Positions 53,730-62,367 are shown, numbered from the stretch's first letter. The stretch: 64,000 nt of DNA from JAWCQZ01 sp038869515 [NCBI: Halobacteria archaeon] (GCA_038869515.1 JAWCQZ010000003.1:93306-157305), one strand, 5' to 3'. Notes: generated by a model from the letters alone, not told the origin. Program-made: numbers and translations.

Positions 53730-54310
53730 GCCTCGTCGGCGAGGGGTTCAATCCCGCGAGCCATCCGGCTCCCTTGGCAGTCAATGGATGAGGCCCTCGC
53801 CGGTCCTCTCCTGCATCGTCCGCGTCCCGTGGGCAACGGCAGGAAGCCCATGGAGGACATGGGGGAGGATCCGTGCGGAATGGGAGATGGGGCGCCCATG
53901 TGGCGCCGCATTCCTGCGCCCCGCATATCAAGTTCCCGGCCCCGCCGGTCGGGGGTCGCGGTGATGCGGTGTGGCGGGACGGGTTGCCGGGGGGTTCCCG
54001 GGCGGCTTGCCTTGCGAAAGATAGAAAGGACAATCGCCGAGCCGCATTTTTTCCTGCCTTGTTCTCGAAAGCAGGCGGCTTCTACCGCCCCGGCCCGATG
54101 GGAAAGGGGGGCGAGGGGGGAACGGGCACGGGAGGCAGGGGGGCGGGGACGCCGGGGGTCCAGCGGGGCGCGGAAGATGTCATCGATGGTTCCTGGGCGG
54201 CGAAGGGCATATGGAGCGGGATTTTCCCGACCCGCTCACACCCGCATGTTCAAGCCCGCCCACACCGTGGTGAAATAAAAAATAGAATCGGCGGGCCAAA
54301 TCCAGACGAA
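53730..54310. other. Gene-free region with G-rich tract
   Basis: About 580 bases with no convincing gene. A G-rich run at 54100-54148 (GGGAAAGGGGGGCGAGGGGG and further G-runs) fits the pattern of a G-quadruplex on the plus strand. A GGTTCAATCCC word near 53747 looks like a tRNA T-arm but has no matching arms. GGCGCC pairs appear near 53890. No promoter for the exporter was clear. Confidence 0.4.
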
Positions 54311-54589
54311 TTACGACTCCAAAAAGGCTTGGAGTTTCTTCCGCAACTCCTCGCGCTTCCTCTCTGCGTCGCGCTCCCCGGCCCGGGCGGCCTTCGCGGC
54401 CTCGACGACCGCGTCCGCGATGTCGGCGAGCCGCTGCCCCTCGTCGCGCTCGACCCGGGCGCGGATTTTCTCGTAGAGCAGCTCCCTCCGGGCCCAGTGA
54501 GCGAACGGGAGGAGCCGCGCCTCGGCGGCGTCCACGGGGTGGCCCGGGGAGCGGTCGAGTGTCACGGAACATGCGCCGTAGTGTGTCAT
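54311..54589 (-). CDS. Small coiled-coil-like protein
   Basis: The 92-residue product has a mixed N-terminal part (MTHYGACSVTLDRSPGHPVD) and then a long charged helix (RVERDEGQRLADIADAVVEAAKAARAGERDAERKREELRKKL in outline) expected to form a coiled coil. Function unknown. Confidence 0.6.
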   Translation of the reverse strand: MTHYGACSVTLDRSPGHPVDAAEARLLPFAHWARRELLYEKIRARVERDEGQRLADIADAVVEAAKAARAGERDAERKREELRKKLQAFLES

Positions 54590-54660
54590 GCAATCACCTC
54601 CATTCGGTACTGAAGATGCGGGAGTCGGGATATGGAGCAGGAGGGGGAGGATCCGGTCAC

Positions 54661-54687
54661 AAGAATTTTCGCTGCGCGAAAATTCTT
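54661..54687. terminator. Perfect hairpin downstream of the winged-helix gene
   Basis: AAGAATTTTCGC (54661-54672) and GCGAAAATTCTT (54676-54687) are perfect 12-base arms around TGC. It lies 29 bases after the stop of the minus-strand regulator gene and may end its transcript; it is AT-richer than its surroundings. Confidence 0.55.
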
Positions 54688-54715
54688 ATTCACGCGTCCG
54701 AAGCGGGCTCAAAGT

Positions 54716-55237
54716 TCAGACCGGCTCGCCCGGACCGCGCGCGACCTGCCCGAAGAGCAGGTAGGCCGCCCGCACCGCCTCGCCCCATGCGCCTTCGCGT
54801 GCGAAAACCTCGATGGCGAGTTCCTCGGCCCCGAGCTGCAGGTCGACCCGGAACCCTCCGTCGGGCGAGGCCCACTGGAGGCGGGAGCCGTTGTCCCGGG
54901 TCCCCTGCCACCTCAGGGGGCCGACCCAGCGGCCCTGGAGGGACTCGGCCACCGCCTCGGGGGTCGTCCCGGGCGGCAGGCGCGCTTCGAGGACCTCGAC
55001 TCCGGGGAGGTCGGACGGTTCGTCGATGGGGATGGCGCGGGAGCCGAGGCGGTAGCCCCTCTCGGTCCGCTCGATGTATCCCGCCCGCTCCAGCCTCCGG
55101 AGGGTGCGGCTCAGGATTTCGGGGTGGAGGCCGAGGTGGCGCCGGAACCCCTGGAACGGGACCACCGCCCCCGGCTCGCCGAGGGTACGGAGGACCGCCT
55201 GCTCGCGGTCGGGGAGAGTGGTCAGGGAGGCCTCCAT
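54716..55237 (-). CDS. Winged-helix transcriptional regulator
   Basis: The 173-residue protein has an N-terminal winged helix-turn-helix (FQGFRRHLGLHPEILSRTLRRLERAGYIERTERGYRL in outline) and a C-terminal alpha/beta part of about 90 residues with no recognised ligand motif. A perfect palindrome lies between its TATA box and start codon, so it is probably self-regulating. It is divergent from nothing and is preceded by endA on the same strand. Confidence 0.85.
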   Translation of the reverse strand: MEASLTTLPDREQAVLRTLGEPGAVVPFQGFRRHLGLHPEILSRTLRRLERAGYIERTERGYRLGSRAIPIDEPSDLPGVEVLEARLPPGTTPEAVAESLQGRWVGPLRWQGTRDNGSRLQWASPDGGFRVDLQLGAEELAIEVFAREGAWGEAVRAAYLLFGQVARGPGEPV

Positions 55238-55239
55238 GG

Positions 55240-55258
55240 CACTAACTTTAGGTTAGTG
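55240..55258. promoter_or_regulatory. Operator palindrome and TATA box of the winged-helix gene
   Basis: CACTAAC (55240-55246) and GTTAGTG (55252-55258) are perfect arms centred on TTTAG. The minus-strand TTTATATC box (about 55257-55265) touches the right arm, and ATG 55237 lies directly on the left. A protein bound here would block transcription start. Confidence 0.7.
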
Positions 55259-55268
55259 ATATAAATAC

Positions 55269-56459
55269 CTATGGGCGCTCCCGCCGGAGTTCCATGTAGC
55301 GCACTTGTTGCCGCTCCACGCGGAAACCCTCTCGTCCCGTCGGCGCGGGCTTCTCTCCCGCGACGCCTTCGCGTCGCGTGGCAGTATCGGAGGCCCGCGC
55401 CGGTCCTTTCGGGAACCCTCTCGTCTCGTCGGCAACGGACGGCGTCGTCCCGGCGGTCTGCAGGGGGCCCGTGACTTCGAGATGCGCAAACACCAGCCGC
55501 TTTCTCACCGACTGCGCCAGCCGCACCGCCCGCGCCATCTCCTCCAACGTGAAAACGTGGTCCGGCGCCAGCACGTGGACCAGATAATCGGAGTGCCTCG
55601 CGGGCCACTTCGAGTAGACCCGGAAGTGGGCGCCGAACTTGAAGCCGGTGCGGGCGACGAGCCCGCGGTCGCGCAAGTCGCGGTAAACGGCAAGCCGAGT
55701 CTGGAAATCGGCCCCCCCGGCGCCTCGTTCCGCGACGCGCCGGCGCTGGAACCAACCCCGCTTCGGAGGAGTCGCGATTCCGTTCCCGGCGGGCAACTTC
55801 AGCACCCCCCGCCCCGCGAGGTAGGCCGCCTCGAGGCGCGAGAGCCAGAGGCGCCCCTCCTCGACCCGGCCGAAGAAGGCGGCCTCGCACGCCTCCGCGG
55901 CAGCCGCGTGGGAGACCAGGACGCGGCTCCCCGCCGGGACCCCCTCAGACGGGGGAATCTCGGCGGGTTTCCCTTCGGGCAGGTGGGGCCGGCGCGCCTC
56001 GTAGAAGGTGGCGTCCCCCTCGGAGTCCACCATCCCCAGGAGGAGCCTCTTGTGGACGTTGGTGGCCTCGGTGAGGACTCCCGCCAGCTCCCCCAGCGCC
56101 ACAGGCTCGCGCTCCGACAGGGCCCAGACGTAGGCCTCCGACGGCCCCCCGCCCGGCCCCGAGCCCCGCTTGTAGAGCCGGAAGTCCCGGGGCCCCGCCG
56201 CCAGCCGGTAGCCCCGGAGGCGCAGGCTGCGGTAGACCGGATAGCGCACTTCGAACCGGGGCTGGAGGGCCGCCGCAGCCCTGATGAGAGCGGGGTAGTC
56301 GAGGGGCTTCCCGTCCCTGCGGACCTCGAGCCGCCCCCGCTCGCAGAGGTGGGCCGCCTCCTCGGGGCCGAGGCGGACCCTGCCGCCGGCGGGCTCCCCG
56401 GCGTTGGGCGGGGCCTCCTCGGGCTCCGCGAGGACGGCCCCGTCCACAAGTTCCGCCAT
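55269..56459 (-). CDS. endA: tRNA-splicing endonuclease with two in-frame repeat insertions
   Basis: The 396-residue protein contains two endonuclease-like halves, as in single-chain archaeal EndA. The C-terminal catalytic half has Tyr282 (GAHFRVY), His289 (ARHSDY) and Lys320 (SVRKRL), the catalytic triad. The N-terminal half is a degenerate copy (VHKRLLLGMVDSEGDATFYEA). Two insertions stand out: about residues 238-250 (RRRVAERGAGG) ahead of the catalytic half, and about 330-384 between HLEV and VRYMEL, which normally form one beta-hairpin. Both are encoded by palindromic repeats. Start: ATG 56459; ATG 56471 is possible. Confidence 0.85.
   Translation of the reverse strand: MAELVDGAVLAEPEEAPPNAGEPAGGRVRLGPEEAAHLCERGRLEVRRDGKPLDYPALIRAAAALQPRFEVRYPVYRSLRLRGYRLAAGPRDFRLYKRGSGPGGGPSEAYVWALSEREPVALGELAGVLTEATNVHKRLLLGMVDSEGDATFYEARRPHLPEGKPAEIPPSEGVPAGSRVLVSHAAAAEACEAAFFGRVEEGRLWLSRLEAAYLAGRGVLKLPAGNGIATPPKRGWFQRRRVAERGAGGADFQTRLAVYRDLRDRGLVARTGFKFGAHFRVYSKWPARHSDYLVHVLAPDHVFTLEEMARAVRLAQSVRKRLVFAHLEVTGPLQTAGTTPSVADETRGFPKGPARASDTATRREGVAGEKPAPTGREGFRVERQQVRYMELRRERP
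55308..55474 (-). repeat. Repeat-derived insertion in the EndA catalytic domain
   Basis: This stretch encodes about 55 extra residues in EndA. It contains two imperfect direct copies of a word starting GGAAACCCTCTCGTC or GGGAACCCTCTCGTC (near 55331 and 55410), each followed by CGTCGGC, and internal palindromes such as GCGACGCCTTCGCGTCGC. Its translation is rich in Arg, Gly, Thr and Pro. Confidence 0.6.
55717..55743 (-). repeat. 27-base palindromic element, copy 2
   Basis: One base different from the copy at 39097-39123. It encodes RRRVAERGAGG in EndA, in the same frame as in the zinc-ribbon protein. Confidence 0.75.
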
Positions 56460-56498
56460 AGGAAAGCCCATCTCCTCCGCACCCAAAAACCGTTCCTG

Positions 56499-57305
56499 AT
56501 GACGAACCCCGTCAAGACCCCTGGAGGGGGGAGGGGGGGCGGGCCTGTGGACGGGGAGGAGCTCCACCCCTCCCCCCCGGCGACAGCCCGCCTCTTCGCC
56601 GTCGAAATCGCCCGCGTCACTCCCCGGGCGGCGGTGGACGGGGTTCCGGTGAGCCCCACCGGTGCCCCCTGCCTGCGCATCTTCACCGTCGGGCTCCTCA
56701 CCTCCGTCGAGAAGCGTGGGGCGGAGCACCGGGGGAGCGTCGCCGATTTGACCGGCGAGGTCCGCCTCGAGGCCTCGGCGAACGAGCCCGCTCCGGCCCT
56801 GTTCCTGGGCAACGCCGAGACGCCGGCGCTGGTGGCGGCGACCGTGCGCTGGACCCCGGGGGGGCTGCGCGCAGAGGAGATCCACCGCTCCACGGAGTCG
56901 GCCCGGAGCCGCTGGGTCGTGGAGACGGCGAACCGGACCCTCGACCGCGTCGAACGGATGCGGGCCTTCCTCGCCTCCCGCGGGAGGGGCTTCCCGGAGG
57001 CGGAGGCAAGACGGCTGCGCGCGGCCGCCGAGAACTACCGTCTCACCCATTCGGCCCTGGACGAAATGGAGGAGGAGGCCGCCGCCGCCATCCGGATCGT
57101 CTCGGGCGGCCCCGACCCGGAGAAGACCCTGCTCGAACTTCTCGGGCGGCCCGGCTCCGAGGGCGGGCTGGCCCGGGAGGGGCTGCTCCGGGAGGCGGCC
57201 AAGGCGGGAACCCCCCGTGGCGCCGCGGAGCGGGCGCTCGACTCGCTGCTGGCGGAGGGGCGGTGCTTCGAGCCGAAGGAGGGGATGATCCGGAGGGTGG
57301 CATGA
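56499..57305 (+). CDS. OB-fold RPA-associated protein (COG3390-like)
   Basis: The 268-residue protein has an N-terminal OB-fold-like beta region (ATARLFAVEIARV, CLRIFTVGLLTSVEKR, VADLTGEVRLEA) and a helical C-terminal half ending in a winged-helix-like part (LLREAAKAGTPRGAAERALDSLLAEGRCFEP). This matches proteins encoded with archaeal replication protein A. It probably binds single-stranded DNA. It is divergent from endA. Its stop overlaps the PHP gene as ATGA. Confidence 0.7.
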   Translation: MTNPVKTPGGGRGGGPVDGEELHPSPPATARLFAVEIARVTPRAAVDGVPVSPTGAPCLRIFTVGLLTSVEKRGAEHRGSVADLTGEVRLEASANEPAPALFLGNAETPALVAATVRWTPGGLRAEEIHRSTESARSRWVVETANRTLDRVERMRAFLASRGRGFPEAEARRLRAAAENYRLTHSALDEMEEEAAAAIRIVSGGPDPEKTLLELLGRPGSEGGLAREGLLREAAKAGTPRGAAERALDSLLAEGRCFEPKEGMIRRVA

Positions 57306-57982
57306 AACTGAAGCTCGACCTGCACGTGCATACCGCCCGCTCCTATGACGGCGTGGACTCCGTCGCCGAAACCCTCCGGTGGGCGAAAGCGAACGGGCTC
57401 GACGGCCTCGCCGTCACCGACCACAACACGGTGGCGGGACTGCGGGAGGCGGAGGGCGCGGCCTCCGGCCTCCTCGTCATCCCGGGGGTCGAGGTCACGA
57501 CGGCCGAGGGGCACCTCCTCCTCCTCGGGATCCGGGAGGCCGCGCCGCCGAGGCGCCCCCCGGAAGAGACCATCGAGTGGGCCGAGGCGCGCGGGGCGAC
57601 CGTCATCGCGCCCCATCCCTTCCACCCCCTGCGCCATTCGCTGGGCCGGGTCGAAGGGCTGAAGGTCCACGCGGTGGAGGCGTTCAACTCCCGCTTCGTC
57701 ACCGGCTGGGCGAACCGGAAGGCGGAGCGCGAAGTCGCGCGCCTTCGCCTCCCCGGCGTCGGCTCCTCCGACGCCCACCGGGCGCGCTTCGCGGGGCGCG
57801 GGGTGACCGAGGTGGAGGCGGAGGGGCGGAGCGTCGAGGCGGTCCTCGAAGCGGTCCGGAAGGGGCGGACCTCCTGGAGCGGGAGCCGCACCCAGGTCTC
57901 CTCCTACCTCGGGCAACTGGGGCGCGGGAACCTGCGGAAGGTGCGGGGCCGGGGCCCCGTTCCCCGGACTCCCGGGCCATGA
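57302..57982 (+). CDS. PHP-domain phosphoesterase
   Basis: The 226-residue protein has the PHP metal motifs: DLHVHTARSYDG, VTDHNTVAGL, PGVEVTTAEG, APHPFHP and GSSDAHRA. It is a metal-dependent phosphoesterase of the TrpH/PolX kind; likely substrates are nucleotides. Linked by ATGA overlaps to the genes on both sides, it belongs to an operon with a DNA-binding protein and DUF99. Confidence 0.9.
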   Translation: MKLKLDLHVHTARSYDGVDSVAETLRWAKANGLDGLAVTDHNTVAGLREAEGAASGLLVIPGVEVTTAEGHLLLLGIREAAPPRRPPEETIEWAEARGATVIAPHPFHPLRHSLGRVEGLKVHAVEAFNSRFVTGWANRKAEREVARLRLPGVGSSDAHRARFAGRGVTEVEAEGRSVEAVLEAVRKGRTSWSGSRTQVSSYLGQLGRGNLRKVRGRGPVPRTPGP

Positions 57983-58542
57983 AGCCGGGGGTCCGCGCCC
58001 TCGGAGTCGCCGAAAGTTTCCGCAAGCGGGGCAAAAAATCGCTCCTCGCGGGCGTCGTTCTCCGCTCCGACGGACCGGTCGACGGCGTCGCCCTGGAGTC
58101 GGCCACAGTGGGAGGGATGGACGCGACCGACGGCATCCTCCGGCTCCACCGCGCGCTCCGCCGGGACGACGTCCCCCTGCTCTTCCTCGGCGGCTGCGTC
58201 ATCTCCTGGTTCAACATCGTCGACCTGGAGCGGGTGCACCGCGAGACCCGCATCCCCCTCGTCTGCGTGACCTACGAGGAGAGCCCCGGGCTGGAGGGGC
58301 ACCTGCGCGACCTCTTTCCCGAGGACGGCGAGGAGCGGGTCGCCCTCTACCGGAGCCTCGGGAAGCGCGAGAGGTTCCGTTTGGCGACGGGGCACGACGT
58401 CTACGCGCGCTTCCTCGGCCTCACCCGGAAGGGGGCGCAGGAGTGGCTCGACCGGTTCACCCGCCACGGCAAGGTCCCCGAGCCGGTCCGGGTGGCGCGG
58501 CTGGTGGCGAGGGCCGCCCTCAACCAATCTTTAAACCCCTGA
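57979..58542 (+). CDS. DUF99 (UPF0215) family protein
   Basis: The 187-residue protein begins VRALGVAESFRKRGKKSLLAGVVLRSD and has FLGGCVISWFNIVDLERVHRET and VCVTYEESPGLE, family landmarks of DUF99. The fold resembles endonuclease V-like proteins, but catalytic activity is unproven. It overlaps the PHP gene by four bases. Confidence 0.88.
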   Translation: MKPGVRALGVAESFRKRGKKSLLAGVVLRSDGPVDGVALESATVGGMDATDGILRLHRALRRDDVPLLFLGGCVISWFNIVDLERVHRETRIPLVCVTYEESPGLEGHLRDLFPEDGEERVALYRSLGKRERFRLATGHDVYARFLGLTRKGAQEWLDRFTRHGKVPEPVRVARLVARAALNQSLNP

Positions 58543-58557
58543 CTCCGAGCCGTAGCG

Positions 58558-59373
58558 ATGTCCACCGACGGTCGCCGGAGGGTGGAGGCGTGGCCGGTCC
58601 GCCTCCCGGGCCTCGTGAAGCCGGGCGATGACTTGGCCGCGATGCTGGCGCAAGCCGCCGACCTCCGCCCCGGGGACGTCGTGGCGGTCTCCTCCACCGT
58701 CGTCGCGAAGGCGGAGGGGCGGGCTGTCGCCCTCGCCGAGGTGGAGCCGGGGGCGGAGGCGCGGCGCATCGCGAGGCGCAACCGGGACGACCCGCGGTTC
58801 GTCGAGGTGGTGCTGCGGGAGGCCTCCGAGGTCCTCATTGAGAGCCCCTTCCTCCTGGTCCGCACCCGCTTCGGCGCCGTCTGCCCCAACGCCGGCGTGG
58901 ACCGCTCCAACACAGAGCCCGGGACCGCCCTCCGCCATCCCGCCGACCCCGACCGGAGCGCCCGGGGCCTGCGGTCGGCCCTGGAGAGGCGGGCCGGGAA
59001 GCCGCTCGCCGTGGTCGTGACCGACACCTGCGGCCGCCCCTTCCGCCTCGGGCAGGCCGGGGCAGCCCTCGGCCTCTCGGGCTTCGCGGCCATCACCGAC
59101 TGGCGGGGCCGGAAGGACCTCCACGGCAACCTCCTCGAAGTGAAGCAGGAGGCGGTCGCCGACGAACTGGCGGCCCTCGGGAACTTCCTCATGGGGGAGT
59201 CGTCGGAGGGGACGCCCGCAGCGGTCATCCGGGGCCACCGGTTCGCGGCCGCGAACGGGGGGGCCAAGGCCCTTCACAGGCCGGTCGCCGAGGATATCGT
59301 AAGGAGGGCGTTGCTCCACTACAAAGATGGCGGAAGAGAAAGAGGTCAAAGAGCCGGGCGTCGTCCGGTATAG
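58558..59373 (+). CDS. cofE: Coenzyme F420-0:L-glutamate ligase
   Basis: The 271-residue enzyme adds L-glutamates to F420-0. Seen are DVVAVSSTVVAKAEGR, FGAVCPNAGVDRSNTEPG and VVVTDTCGRPFRLGQAGAALG, which form the GTP/metal site. It is stand-alone, without the FbiB nitroreductase domain of bacteria. A CTTTAAAC box about 25 bases upstream supports ATG 58558. The last about 15 residues overlap the next small gene and may be an extension. Confidence 0.93.
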   Translation: MSTDGRRRVEAWPVRLPGLVKPGDDLAAMLAQAADLRPGDVVAVSSTVVAKAEGRAVALAEVEPGAEARRIARRNRDDPRFVEVVLREASEVLIESPFLLVRTRFGAVCPNAGVDRSNTEPGTALRHPADPDRSARGLRSALERRAGKPLAVVVTDTCGRPFRLGQAGAALGLSGFAAITDWRGRKDLHGNLLEVKQEAVADELAALGNFLMGESSEGTPAAVIRGHRFAAANGGAKALHRPVAEDIVRRALLHYKDGGRERGQRAGRRPV

Positions 59374-59500
59374 CCTGGGACGTCTCGGGGAGAGGCTTTT
59401 CGGGAGGTTCTACTGCCTCTTCGGCCGCCACAAGTTCCGGGAGGAGGGGGTCGCCATCTGCATGAGGTGCCTGAAGCAGGTGAAGGAGAGGTACGAGTAG
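59327..59500 (+). CDS. Small cysteine/histidine protein overlapping cofE
   Basis: The 57-residue product has FYCLFGRHKF and CMRC, a possible zinc site, and an acidic N-terminus. Its ATG lies 47 bases inside cofE in another frame, an unusually long overlap here. Composition is balanced and it has a proper stop before the convergent gene. Function unknown; it may not be expressed. Confidence 0.5.
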   Translation: MAEEKEVKEPGVVRYSLGRLGERLFGRFYCLFGRHKFREEGVAICMRCLKQVKERYE

Positions 59501-59502
59501 TC

Positions 59503-59688
59503 CTATTCGAGCCCCATCTGCATCGCTTTCACTACCGCGGCTTCCCGCTTCATTCCGTGCTTCCGCGTGAGGTGGATGACCGCCTCGTCGTAGAGGTCCC
59601 AGGTGCTGGTGGTGTCCCGGAGGACCGCGTTGCAGAGGTCGCACTGGAACTCCTTGGTGCCCGCGACGGCGGGGGTGGCGCCCATCAC
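59503..59688 (-). CDS. Small zinc-finger-like protein (61 aa)
   Basis: The product has CDLCNAVL and, after about 19 residues, HLTRKH, a C-x2-C ... H-x4-H arrangement close to a C2H2 finger. The N-terminus is short. It converges with the small gene on the plus strand and lies 37 bases from guaB on the same strand. Probable metal and nucleic-acid binding is inference. Confidence 0.6.
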   Translation of the reverse strand: MMGATPAVAGTKEFQCDLCNAVLRDTTSTWDLYDEAVIHLTRKHGMKREAAVVKAMQMGLE

Positions 59689-59725
59689 CGGCCATCCACC
59701 CCCGGGTTAAAAAATCTGCGGCCGA

Positions 59726-61168
59726 CTAAAGGACCTCGACATCGTGGGGCCGGCTCTCCTTCGCTCCCGCCTCGGTGATGCGCACGAACTGGGCGTTCTT
59801 CCGCATCTCCTCCACGCTCCGCGCCCCGCAGTAGGAGATTCCCGACCGGAGCCCGCCGACCAACTGGTGCAGAATCTCCGACGCGCGCCCCCGGTAGGGC
59901 ACCATCGCCTCCACGCCCTCCGCGACCACCTCGGTGAGGTCGTCCTCCAGCGCCTCGCCGTTCTCGCGGCGGGTCCGGTCCACCGTGGCGCCCATCGAGG
60001 CCATGCCCCGGCTCATCTTGTATTTCACGTTGTTCCGCATGACGGTCACGCCGGGGGCCTCGTCGGTTCCCGCGAGGAGGCTGCCGACCATCACGGAACT
60101 CGCGCCGGCGGCGAGGGCCTTCGTGACGTCGCCCGAAGTCCGGATGCCGCCGTCGGCGATGAGCGGGACGCCCTTGGGGCGCGCCGCCTTGGCGCACTCC
60201 AGGATGGCGGTGAGTTGGGGGACGCCGGCGCCGGTGACAATGCGGGTGATGCAGATGGAGCCCGGCCCGACGCCGACCTTGACGGCGTCGGCCCCTGCAT
60301 GGATGAGGTCCCGGGTCCCCTCCTCGGTGGCGACGTTGCCCGCGACGAGCTCCACGTCCTCGAACTGCTCCCGGAGGTTCCGGAGGGCCTCGATGGCATG
60401 GTCCGAGTGGCCGTGGGCGATGTCGAGGACGAGGGCGTCGGATCCCGCCTTCAGGAGAGCCGCCGCCCGCTCCAGGTAGTCGCCCTTGACCCCGATGGCG
60501 GCGCCGACCCGCAGCCGGCCCCGCCCGTCCTTGCAGGCCATGGGATACTGGGTGAGTTTCAGGATGTCCTTGCCGGTGATGAGTCCCCGGACGTTGCCCT
60601 CCCTGTCCACCAGCGGAAGTTTCTCGATTTTGTGCTTGTGGAGGACCTTCTTCGCCTCTTCAAGGGAGGTGCCCACCGGCGCCGTCACCAGCTCCTCCCG
60701 GGGAGTCATCAACTCCGAGACCTTGCGCTTGCCGTTGGTCTCGAACCGGATGTCCCGGTGGGTGAGGATGCCCTCCAGGCGCCCCCTCCCGTTGACCACC
60801 AGGAGGCTCGTGATGCCCTGGGCGGCCATGTACTCCTTCGCCCGGGCCAGGGTCTTGTCGCCGGCGATGACGTAGGGGTTGTCAATCACGAACGACTCGG
60901 AGCGCTTCACCTTCTCGACCTCCTTGACCTCCTCCTCGATGGAGAGGAAGCGGTGGATGATCCCCATGCCCCCCTCCCGGGCCACCGTGATGGCCATGGC
61001 GGACTCGGTGACGGTGTCCATGTTGGCGCTCACCACGGGGATGTTCAGGGTGATGCTCCGGGAGAGCCGGGTCCTGGTGTCGATTTCCCTGCGGCTCCGG
61101 ACCACCGCCTTCTTGGGGACGAGGAGGACGTCGTCGAACGTGAGACCGAGACGGATGGAGGACTCCAT
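59726..61168 (-). CDS. guaB: Inosine-5'-monophosphate dehydrogenase
   Basis: The 480-residue enzyme oxidises IMP to XMP. It has an N-terminal TFDDVLLVP, two CBS repeats (about residues 95-215), the catalytic loop [18 protein letters not shown] with the active cysteine, and [12 protein letters not shown] and [12 protein letters not shown] in the barrel. A GTCTTAAAG box lies about 25 bases upstream. Complete and typical. Confidence 0.96.
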   Translation of the reverse strand: MESSIRLGLTFDDVLLVPKKAVVRSRREIDTRTRLSRSITLNIPVVSANMDTVTESAMAITVAREGGMGIIHRFLSIEEEVKEVEKVKRSESFVIDNPYVIAGDKTLARAKEYMAAQGITSLLVVNGRGRLEGILTHRDIRFETNGKRKVSELMTPREELVTAPVGTSLEEAKKVLHKHKIEKLPLVDREGNVRGLITGKDILKLTQYPMACKDGRGRLRVGAAIGVKGDYLERAAALLKAGSDALVLDIAHGHSDHAIEALRNLREQFEDVELVAGNVATEEGTRDLIHAGADAVKVGVGPGSICITRIVTGAGVPQLTAILECAKAARPKGVPLIADGGIRTSGDVTKALAAGASSVMVGSLLAGTDEAPGVTVMRNNVKYKMSRGMASMGATVDRTRRENGEALEDDLTEVVAEGVEAMVPYRGRASEILHQLVGGLRSGISYCGARSVEEMRKNAQFVRITEAGAKESRPHDVEVL

Positions 61169-61195
61169 GCCGTCTATCCCTTCTTTTCTCCCTCT

Positions 61196-61867
61196 TTAAG
61201 ACTTTCCCGCCTTCCCGAGCAGGACGGGGTGGAGGCCGCGGACTGCGACCCCGAACCCGAGGCCCCGCAGCATTCCGGCGGCCCGTCCGCGTCCGTGGAG
61301 CAGCAGTTCCAGCAGGTCGTCGGGCTCGTCCACGTCCTGGGCGAGGCGGAAGGAGTCGAGGACGCCGACCTCCAGCCCGAGGGCGCGGGCCGCCTCGAGG
61401 TGCTTCCGGAAGGAGCCCCGGTGGTAATCCGCCCGGAAGCTGCGGTCGCGGGCGAGGAGGAGCGAGGTGCCGCCCCGGCGCCCAGGGGCGAGGACCACCG
61501 GTTGGGGCATGGAGGCCGCGACGCGGAGGTGGTCGGGCTCCGCCAGAGGAACGTCGGGAACCAGAACGGCGACCCCCCCGCGGGGCCATCCCCGCCGCCG
61601 GAGGCGCTCCAGCATCCGGTTCACGGCGGGGGTGAGAGGGCGCGGGTCGGTCTCGACCCGAACGCGCCCCGGGAGGCGGGGCAGCCCGCCCTTGCCCGTC
61701 GCCAGCACCGTCACCGGCCCGAGGCGCGCCCCGATGGCGGCATCGAGGACGTCGAGGAGCATCGCGTCGGCGAGGGCCTTCCGCTCGGCGGGTCGGAGGG
61801 CCGGGGAGAGGCGCGACTTGGGGCTCCCCGCCTTGTAGGGGATGACCGTGTGTACGGGTCCGGCCAT
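61196..61867 (-). CDS. cofC: 2-phospho-L-lactate guanylyltransferase
   Basis: The 223-residue enzyme activates a phospholactate-type precursor with GTP for F420 synthesis. It has VHTVIPYKAGSPKSRLSPAL with the nucleotide site, VLVPDVPLAEPDHLRVA and APGRRGGTSLLLA, and a C-terminal FRLAQDVDEPDDLLELL motif. It completes an F420 pair with cofE and fits the F420 enzyme Mtd. Confidence 0.9.
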   Translation of the reverse strand: MAGPVHTVIPYKAGSPKSRLSPALRPAERKALADAMLLDVLDAAIGARLGPVTVLATGKGGLPRLPGRVRVETDPRPLTPAVNRMLERLRRRGWPRGGVAVLVPDVPLAEPDHLRVAASMPQPVVLAPGRRGGTSLLLARDRSFRADYHRGSFRKHLEAARALGLEVGVLDSFRLAQDVDEPDDLLELLLHGRGRAAGMLRGLGFGVAVRGLHPVLLGKAGKS

Positions 61868-61872
61868 TCGGC

Positions 61873-62364
61873 TCAGAGATGGTCCGCGATGTTCCCGCCG
61901 AACGGCCGCTCGCAGTAGACGCACCGGAGCCCCTGCGGGGTCCGGAGGAACCGGGGGACCGTGGGCTCGTTGCTGTTGGTGATGCAGGAGGGGTTCAGGC
62001 ACTTCAGGAGGCCCTCGACCTCCCGCGGGGGCTCCACCTTGAACTTGCGGACGACCCGGGTGTCCTCGACGATGTTGATGGTCGCCCGGGGGGCCACCAG
62101 GGCGATTTTCTGGACCTCCTGGGGCCGCAGGCGGCGGTTCTCCACCTTCACGATGTCCTTGCGGCCCATGGCGCCGCTGGGGACGTTCATCGCGATGGAG
62201 ACCGTGTTCCGCTCCTTCTCGGAAATGGAGAGGATGCGGACCACCTTCAGCGCCTGCCCCGCGGGGATGTGGTCTATCACCGTCCCGTTGCGGATGGGAA
62301 GGATGCGCAGCGTCTTCGGCTGGGAACCGCCGCCGGGGCCCCGGCCGTACCCACTCCGGCCCAC
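61873..62364 (-). CDS. pyrI: Aspartate carbamoyltransferase regulatory subunit
   Basis: The 163-residue protein has the allosteric domain (ILPIRNGTVIDHIPAGQALKVVRIL in outline) and the C-terminal zinc domain with CLNPSCITN and CVYCERPF. It binds CTP/ATP and holds the PyrB trimers. It starts at GTG three bases after the pyrB stop. Confidence 0.95.
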   Translation of the reverse strand: MGRSGYGRGPGGGSQPKTLRILPIRNGTVIDHIPAGQALKVVRILSISEKERNTVSIAMNVPSGAMGRKDIVKVENRRLRPQEVQKIALVAPRATINIVEDTRVVRKFKVEPPREVEGLLKCLNPSCITNSNEPTVPRFLRTPQGLRCVYCERPFGGNIADHL

Positions 62365-62367
62365 GGC

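Noticed and set aside
53740-53760. tRNA-like T-arm (GGTTCAATCCC)
   Set aside because: No acceptor, D or anticodon stems could be paired on either strand.
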